39,519 nucleotides of DNA, from IMG/VR virus record IMGVR_UViG_3300017613_000438, positions 1 through 39,519 of that record. One strand, given 5' to 3'. Under the pieces are notes generated by a model. It searched no databases and was not told where the DNA came from. It saw nothing but the letters and a program-made list of their open reading frames with translations. Source of the DNA: a virus. A program made the position numbers and the translations under genes. The number at the start of each line of letters is the position of its first letter. Within the stretch, counting starts at the first letter, position 1. Shown here in pieces: positions 34,200 through 39,519 of this stretch.

Positions 34200-34699
34200 T
34201 AACTTAATTCAAGTTTGCCTGAAACAACAATAGTTGCATCTTCGGCATTAGTAATTTCATCCGCGTCAACAACTAGATTTAAGTTTACTTCAAGTGAACC
34301 ATCACGGTTATCTAGTGGTACTAACGTAGCTACTGAAGATACAGCTCGTGCGGCTGGTACAATTTTATCCGCAGCACCAGCAATTAATGCAGTAGAAGGA
34401 ATAATATCTACTTCAGTACCACTTAAAGTAGTATCAGAAGTCGGCGTTGTACCTACTGAATAATCGCCTTCCCACTCATCAGCAATATGGGTATCACCAG
34501 TTGCATCAAAACCAATATCTGATGTAACACCAAGTAATACAATATCACCAGCTGCCATATCCCCAACTACTTGGGTACCATATACAGCAACACCAGTGCT
34601 ACCAGTAATATCAATTGAAAAATTAACATTAATTGCTTTTTTAACAATCTTTTGGCTGCTTTCTGGTGCTCGACTTAAAGAACGTTGTAAGCCTTTCAT
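34187..34699 (-). CDS. Head-associated virion protein candidate
   Basis: 170 residues, beta-rich after a basic N-terminus (MKGLQRSLSRAPESSQKIVKK). It contains VAVYGTQVVGDMAAGDIVLLGV, then WEGDYSVGTTPTSDTTLSGTEVDII, and ends EDATIVVSGKLELSYVVL. It follows the capsid gene by 44 bases with AGAGG before its ATG. Position and fold type suggest a capsid accessory or decoration protein, but no family is recognised. Confidence 0.6.
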   Translation of the reverse strand: MKGLQRSLSRAPESSQKIVKKAINVNFSIDITGSTGVAVYGTQVVGDMAAGDIVLLGVTSDIGFDATGDTHIADEWEGDYSVGTTPTSDTTLSGTEVDIIPSTALIAGAADKIVPAARAVSSVATLVPLDNRDGSLEVNLNLVVDADEITNAEDATIVVSGKLELSYVVL

Positions 34700-34717
34700 A
34701 ATATTTAACCTCTTAAA

Positions 34718-34733
34718 TTGACGTCCCTGTCAA
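34718..34733 (-). other. Small hairpin just after the capsid gene stop
   Basis: TTGAC (34718-34722), 6-base loop, GTCAA (34729-34733), about 11 bases after the capsid stop codon. A weak stem on its own; noted because similar hairpins follow the next two genes. Confidence 0.4.
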
Positions 34734-34743
34734 ATATTAAAAA

Positions 34744-35754
34744 TTAGCCGTTAGTCTTCAAAAAGGCTACACCAATGTTTTTACGATTAACGTAAACACG
34801 ATTCCAGTTAGCAGCGGCAGCTAATTCAGCTTCGGTCGCAGATTGACCAGCCACAGAACCTTCCAGCCAAGCAAAACCAGCAGGATGCACGATATCAGCA
34901 CGACGTGAGTGGATGATATCTTGACCACCGCCATTACCAGCAGAAGCATTACGCTCTAATTCAGACGGCTGCAACGGTGCGCCTGCACCATGTGCAAAAG
35001 CACCAGCTGAGAATAAAATAGAAGTGTAAGTAATGCGGTTAGTACCGGCAACAGCTGGCATAGCATCATCAACAATAACTTCATATCCTAAGTATGTAGC
35101 AATTTTAATTTCGCCACGAGCATCGGGAATAAAGTCAATTAAGTTGTTGGTCTGCAGTGTGTTGTAAACAACTGAATGCATAGCAATGGCAGATAATGCA
35201 CTAGCAGCATCGCCCATACTTGCACCAGCTGCGATAACCGCTTCAGCAGAGATTTTCTCGGCTGGATCTACGGCTGCAACATTATCAGTAGCAATGTCAT
35301 GAACCATATCGCTGCTATCATTAGCTACGTTATCAGCTAATACACCCAACGAGGATTGGATCAAACGACGTTGTAATGCAACAGCCCAATAGTGACCGAT
35401 ACGATTAGTAATAGCGCCTAACGGATCTTGCAGAGCTAATTCACGCGCTAAATCCATCGTAGACCAAGATTTGTGCATGTTGGCTAAGCGCCATACTTGC
35501 TTACCACCTGCAATGTTAGCTGGCGTACTATCAACAGCAGGATTATCAGTAGTATAATCAGGCTCGTCGTTAGTTAATGGATTGAAATGTGGTAAATCAC
35601 CCAAAGTACCACCGACACTAGCCATAGCAGATAATTGTGGTGATTCTAATAATACATTAGAACGCAAAAATGCGTTATTTTCGATAGCCGCTTCTTGGGC
35701 AGCGGCGTTAAAAGTTACTGGTTCGTAAATGTCGGCAATTTGTACAACGGCCAT
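34744..35754 (-). CDS. Major capsid protein
   Basis: 336 residues forming the icosahedral shell. N-terminus MAVVQIADIYEPVTFNAAAQEAAIENNAFLRSN, then LPHFNPLTNDEPDY, then AIAMHSVVYNTLQTNNLIDFIPDA and IATYLGYEVIVDDAMP, and a C-terminal INxxNxGVAFLK-like end. These blocks match HK97-fold coat proteins of the phage gp13-like group. It follows a scaffold gene and GGAG precedes the ATG. There is no separate protease gene, so a prohead protease is not evident here. Confidence 0.9.
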   Translation of the reverse strand: MAVVQIADIYEPVTFNAAAQEAAIENNAFLRSNVLLESPQLSAMASVGGTLGDLPHFNPLTNDEPDYTTDNPAVDSTPANIAGGKQVWRLANMHKSWSTMDLARELALQDPLGAITNRIGHYWAVALQRRLIQSSLGVLADNVANDSSDMVHDIATDNVAAVDPAEKISAEAVIAAGASMGDAASALSAIAMHSVVYNTLQTNNLIDFIPDARGEIKIATYLGYEVIVDDAMPAVAGTNRITYTSILFSAGAFAHGAGAPLQPSELERNASAGNGGGQDIIHSRRADIVHPAGFAWLEGSVAGQSATEAELAAAANWNRVYVNRKNIGVAFLKTNG

Positions 35755-35796
35755 AATAATTTCTCCAAAAAGTTAGCGTACGCCAGTACAACCGGC

Positions 35797-36603
35797 TTAG
35801 CTTCCCGCCTTAGCTTCTTGTAAAAGACGGTCAGCAAGTTCAGGGTTAGTCTTACGAAGTGTTGCTTGTGCCGTAAGATTATAATGTTTTCCCTTAATAA
35901 AAGGGTTTGGTGTATTGTCGCCACCGGCGCCGCCACGAGCCCCACTACTCTTACTATCTGGCCAGTAGTGTGGGTATGTTTCACGTAACTGCTCGACAAA
36001 TAAATCGGGAGTTAGTGCTTTTCCTTTGACAGTTTTGAGATTACCTTCAGAATCTCTTGCTTCCAAAGCACCGTCATTAGCGACAGTAAATACACCGCGA
36101 GCCCTCATCAGAGCATCGTCCAAAGCAGTATCACGGATACCTGCTTTGACGGCAGCACTGCTGATAGCATGCCCTGCCTCTGACTCATGGTATAATTGTT
36201 CGTATTTTGATCCACTTTTATCCGAATTCTCGAGTTTATTAGTTAGATCATCAATTCTAGCATTAAAATCAAGCGTTAAACGCTCAGTATGCTTCTTTAA
36301 AACTTCGTTGCCCTTACCTTCAGCGAAGAGTTTAGCATCTTCGTCAGTATTAAACTGCTTAAGCATATTTCCAAGAATTTCTGGGTCTCCAAGGCCTTCA
36401 AAAGCCTTAAAGTCTTGCTGCAGCTTTTTCTTTTCATCCAGTAGCTTGTTTGAATGGGTACGTAACCTTTCGAGTTCACTATTTTGTGCTGTTACAGTCT
36501 GTTGTAATTCAGTCATTTGTGCTTGAATAGCTTCTATACTACCACCAGCTCCACCGCCAGCTCCTGGCTCGCCTTCCATATATACATGTCTGTTGATAAA
36601 CAT
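35797..36603 (-). CDS. Scaffolding protein
   Basis: 268 residues. After a Gly-rich leader (GEPGAGGGAGG) residues about 25-75 are coiled coil (AQMTELQQTVTAQNSELERL). Then come acidic helical stretches, ISSAAVKAGIRDTALDDALMRA, and a C-terminal LTAQATLRKTNPELADRLLQEA helix. The Glu/Lys/Gln-rich helical make-up and the position between portal and capsid genes are typical of phage scaffolds. ATG 36603 is preferred over ATG 36609 because GGGGA lies 7 bases before it. Confidence 0.85.
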   Translation of the reverse strand: MFINRHVYMEGEPGAGGGAGGSIEAIQAQMTELQQTVTAQNSELERLRTHSNKLLDEKKKLQQDFKAFEGLGDPEILGNMLKQFNTDEDAKLFAEGKGNEVLKKHTERLTLDFNARIDDLTNKLENSDKSGSKYEQLYHESEAGHAISSAAVKAGIRDTALDDALMRARGVFTVANDGALEARDSEGNLKTVKGKALTPDLFVEQLRETYPHYWPDSKSSGARGGAGGDNTPNPFIKGKHYNLTAQATLRKTNPELADRLLQEAKAGS

Positions 36604-36627
36604 TATCATTTCCCCACAGGGTTTAAG

Positions 36628-38157
36628 TTAACCGGTCGATTTACCAACCGCCGGATTTGGTTGTGAACCTGCTGGTAAGCCACCAGTAGGACCTTTTTGG
36701 TCGGGTTTCGCTGCTGCGGCTGCTGCTTCATTGGCTGCAACGATATCCGAATATTTATGTGTGTCATTTTTAATACGTTCAAGTTCTGCTTTCGCATCTT
36801 CGCCCTCATGCAACATACCCGCACGACGGTAGTTTTCAAGAGCTGTTTCAGAGCTAAGCATACCAGACTGCCAAGATTGAACTAGCGCAATTTGCTCGTT
36901 TGCGGTCATTTGGAAGCTGGAAAATTCTTTATTAACCAATACTTCTGCGTTCATAACTTTAGTGAGCCAGTCTGCGGCCATATTTACAACTTTTTGCAGT
37001 CCTCGACCTACAGTTGATACTGTTGACGCAACAGTAGCAGACGCCATTGACTGTCTTAAGCGAATAGCTTCGCCAGATTCAGCCATAGTATTGTCATTTC
37101 CAAGTAAATTTGCGCCTAAACGAATAGCTTCAGACTGTTTATCCTTAATATACATGCGAACATGGTCTAAAGCGGAAGTATCAGTCTTAGGATAGTAAGC
37201 TTTAGCAGTATAGCTCTCCAGAATCATAGCAACATTGCTACCGATAGCCGCAGGAATATCATCTTTGTCAACACCTGACAAAGTTAACATCGGATTACAA
37301 CTCATATATTGAGCATTACGCAAATCTGCATCTACTTGATACATTCCGACAGCAAGATTAGATAATGGCCACATTGGCGGACTATCAATATCGGGTGTCA
37401 GATCCATTGTGCCTGCGGTGACAAATGGTATGTAATCTAACGTTTTTCCTTGGATTGTTGGTTGTAACGACGCGTATCTCTCACCATTTTTAAACTTTGC
37501 CACAGTATAAATGCCATCCTCATCCAATAAGAGCAGCATTTGGTAATTGTCGTTAGGAGCTTCTGTCCAAAAATCATTTTCAATAGTTCTATCTTGTAAT
37601 AAAACACCAGTATAAACTATATTTTCGTCACTGCCTTCCGTTTGCCAGTCAAGAATGTCCTCAGTTTTATATACAACAATTTTTGGCTTGTTAATGTCTT
37701 CTGCTGGATCTAATAATATGCCAACCCTACCAACAGCCATGACCTCCGTATTGAGCATAAGCTCTAGTTCCTGGAGCGTCTTTCCGTCCGGGGTCGCATC
37801 TTTTTCAAATTCTGTATAGGGTAAGTTATGATAAGCAGAAGGATTCCGCAAGATAAGACCAATAATACCGCGAAGAGTAGCATCTGTAAATTCCGGAAAG
37901 CGTGCTCTTGTCTTATATGCCGAATAAGGTAGATTTGCGTGGTTGTTGTAACTGAAAACTTCGTTAGAAGCCCAATAAGTGGGAGCAACAGCTTCCGACC
38001 GTAACATTGCTGCAGGCATTGGTAAATAGCGGGTGTTAGCAGCTTTGATTGCTGTTTCGCCATTTAATGCGTCACGAACGCATATCCACTTATCCCTTAC
38101 AGCTCTATATTGATTATGGCGTAAACCTGTATCAATCTTAGTTGGAATCATGCTCAT
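36628..38157 (-). CDS. Portal protein, DUF4055 family
   Basis: 509 residues; dodecameric DNA-entry ring. The segments YSAYKTRARFPEFTDATLRGIIGLILRNP, VGRVGILLDP, VVYKTEDILDWQ and EAIRLRQSMASATVASTVSTVGRGLQKVV follow the DUF4055 portal pattern. The C-terminal 40 residues are low complexity (AANEAAAAAA, then GPTGGLPAGSQPNP). ATGA overlap with the terminase stop; a second Met two codons later is an alternative start. Confidence 0.88.
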   Translation of the reverse strand: MSMIPTKIDTGLRHNQYRAVRDKWICVRDALNGETAIKAANTRYLPMPAAMLRSEAVAPTYWASNEVFSYNNHANLPYSAYKTRARFPEFTDATLRGIIGLILRNPSAYHNLPYTEFEKDATPDGKTLQELELMLNTEVMAVGRVGILLDPAEDINKPKIVVYKTEDILDWQTEGSDENIVYTGVLLQDRTIENDFWTEAPNDNYQMLLLLDEDGIYTVAKFKNGERYASLQPTIQGKTLDYIPFVTAGTMDLTPDIDSPPMWPLSNLAVGMYQVDADLRNAQYMSCNPMLTLSGVDKDDIPAAIGSNVAMILESYTAKAYYPKTDTSALDHVRMYIKDKQSEAIRLGANLLGNDNTMAESGEAIRLRQSMASATVASTVSTVGRGLQKVVNMAADWLTKVMNAEVLVNKEFSSFQMTANEQIALVQSWQSGMLSSETALENYRRAGMLHEGEDAKAELERIKNDTHKYSDIVAANEAAAAAAKPDQKGPTGGLPAGSQPNPAVGKSTG

Positions 38158-39470
38158 AAGGCAACTACACTCAGGTAAGACTTACGATTAGTAATCGGCA
38201 TGATATAGACAATCGGATAGCCACCGGCATCCGTCGCATGATCATGTCCACTAGTTTTGTCGGGACGGTTACTTGTGTCGTAAACTTGTTGTTCCAATGC
38301 ATCAGTGAATTCAGGGCAATTTTCCACATTCACATACAGTGAGCCTTTTTCAAAGGCGCTATTGACAGCTGCGACACGATCTTTAACTAATGGGTTAGCC
38401 GGGCGAACTTTTAAGTTGCCGACTTGTTTTAGTAATGTGTGATCGCTTACACCTGCATTAGTCGTATTTCGTGCACTACCAGTATTATCTGGATAGAACA
38501 CTAACGGATTCTTAGGAAAACGGTCCTTAATTGCTTGTATCGTTTGGGGTGTATCAAGTTTACCAGTAAATTCCCATACTGCATGGTATGCTTCGCTTCG
38601 TTTAACATAAACTATGGCTACTTGCTTACCAACGTTAAAATCCATCCCAATATATAGGATTTCTTTATCATCAGCTTGTTCACGGCTGTAGTGAGTATGA
38701 CGATCGAACGCATAGTAGACAGCACCAGATGTTAAGTTAACGAATTCACCATTGAGGTAAGCTTCAATTAACTGCGCTGGATATGTGTCCCGTAGTGATT
38801 GTACAAAATCGGCAGGAAGAAAGGGATTATCGACTGTCTTAGCTCTAACCATACCATATTCTTGTCCTCCCAGCTTCACCCAACGCTTATAACAGAATTT
38901 GAAACCTTCTGGCGTTGAGAAAGCCCACACACGGTTTGAAATAATCTCATCGCTATGTTCAAGGACTTGGCGAGTTCTAGCTAAAGTCTTATTCCAGGCG
39001 ACTTCCATCTGCGTAATAGTCGGAACATCTGCCTCATCAATATATGAACGACAAACTTCAAACGCTACGATCCTGGACGGATTGTCCATCGAGCGAAAGA
39101 TAATTTGTGCCCCATTCTCTAAGTGTATGATATACTCAGATTTATTAAAATTATACTTGATGCCCCATTCGTCAAGGATTTCAAGGAGACCAGGTACATT
39201 GTTTAGACGAAGTAAGTCAAACGATGGAGCAAGCACCAAAACTTTAATATTTGGATACTGCACTACATCGATTGCCGCACAAAGATGAAGGGCATGGCTC
39301 TTACCAGAACCGTACCCCGCAACAAGTAGCATAAACTTCTTATTCGCCGCTAACATAGCAGCTTGATGCTTTAATGCTTTAATATGACGTACAGAACCAC
39401 GCTGCCTGCCGCGCGTACGCATGCGAGCGGGCGATTGGTTTGAACCTATACGTGCTAGACCTAAAGACAT
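38154..39470 (-). CDS. Terminase large subunit
   Basis: 438 residues; ATP-driven DNA packaging motor and nuclease. Walker A GYGSGKS (52-58), Walker B SYIDEAD (142-148), coupling motif FSTPEG (184-189), and nuclease acids in IGMDFNVG (D277), YPDNTG (D328) and the HDHATDAGG region (about 412-420). All ATPase and nuclease elements look intact and the length is normal. TAATG overlap with the partial gene upstream; portal follows. Packaging type (cos or pac) cannot be read from this alone. Confidence 0.95.
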   Translation of the reverse strand: MSLGLARIGSNQSPARMRTRGRQRGSVRHIKALKHQAAMLAANKKFMLLVAGYGSGKSHALHLCAAIDVVQYPNIKVLVLAPSFDLLRLNNVPGLLEILDEWGIKYNFNKSEYIIHLENGAQIIFRSMDNPSRIVAFEVCRSYIDEADVPTITQMEVAWNKTLARTRQVLEHSDEIISNRVWAFSTPEGFKFCYKRWVKLGGQEYGMVRAKTVDNPFLPADFVQSLRDTYPAQLIEAYLNGEFVNLTSGAVYYAFDRHTHYSREQADDKEILYIGMDFNVGKQVAIVYVKRSEAYHAVWEFTGKLDTPQTIQAIKDRFPKNPLVFYPDNTGSARNTTNAGVSDHTLLKQVGNLKVRPANPLVKDRVAAVNSAFEKGSLYVNVENCPEFTDALEQQVYDTSNRPDKTSGHDHATDAGGYPIVYIMPITNRKSYLSVVAL

Positions 39471-39517
39471 TATTCTATAACTTCAATTTTTATTGCTTTA
39501 ACGCCGCCAGTACCCTC
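39470..39517 (-). CDS. C-terminal end of probable small terminase subunit (partial)
   Basis: The frame entering from the right edge encodes EGTGGVKAIKIEVIE and stops in a TAATG junction with the large terminase. Gene order (small then large terminase) makes the small subunit the most likely identity, but only 15 codons are visible. Confidence 0.5.
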   Translation of the reverse strand, partial: EGTGGVKAIKIEVIE

Positions 39518-39519
39518 AG

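Noticed and set aside
36026-36526. Plus-strand open frame of 166 codons
   Set aside because: It lies opposite the scaffold gene, is Ser/Leu/Cys-rich low-quality sequence, and has no ribosome-binding site; it is an antisense shadow.

Overview
This window is most likely part of a tailed-phage genome (Caudoviricetes, siphovirus-like). It could also be a prophage or a metagenomic phage contig. It is almost entirely coding, and most neighbouring genes abut or overlap by a few bases (TAATG or ATGA junctions). I see no tRNA, integrase, repressor, CRISPR array or insertion sequence, and no gene-free stretch longer than 300 bases. A lipoprotein with a lipobox and small membrane/coiled-coil proteins beside an endolysin suggest a Gram-negative host. 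The low GC and the families are compatible with a marine or freshwater gammaproteobacterial host, but that is only a guess.

Layout. (1) Bases 1-3848, plus strand, form a replication cassette: a family A DNA polymerase with a 3'-5' exonuclease domain, a RuvC-like Holliday-junction resolvase, an ATP-dependent DNA ligase with a WGR-like N-terminus, and a small unknown protein. It meets the virion genes head to head at an intrinsic terminator for the minus strand (3851-3876). (2) All the rest is on the minus strand and is best read from right to left. 39519-34187 is the packaging/head module: end of a probable small terminase, large terminase, DUF4055-type portal, scaffold, major capsid protein and an accessory virion protein. 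(3) 34116-32058 holds a coiled-coil protein and a probable lysis cluster (holin-like protein, M15-type endolysin, DUF1353 protein, Cys-rich protein, lipoprotein, membrane/coiled-coil protein). (4) 32013-18676 is a large block of virion-surface/fibre genes: LamG-like proteins, a TIG-like domain, regulatory-like beta domains, and a 1398-residue protein with about 35 copies of a Gly-rich 22-23 residue repeat. (5) 18674-15160 holds the neck and tail-tube genes, from connectors to two tail-assembly chaperones. (6) 15197-3892 is a tape measure gene followed by a tail-tip module in the order of gene transfer agents: distal tail (DUF2460), hub (DUF2163), NlpC/P60 peptidase, and a giant gp15-like tail protein with C-terminal LamG-like domains.

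Most notable: a tail-chaperone reading frame without a normal start, in the -1 frame of the upstream chaperone, consistent with a lambda G/GT-like frameshift or a CTG start; a lysis and fibre block between the capsid and neck genes; a GC-richer segment (about 20.8-25.74 kb) whose left edge falls inside the tandem-repeat gene; similar stop-proximal hairpins after three consecutive head-region genes; a carbohydrate-binding-like module shared by hub and giant tail protein; a hidden 44-residue gene; and a probable frame change at a Pro-Glu tail. All functions were assigned by reading motifs and order; no database search was run.
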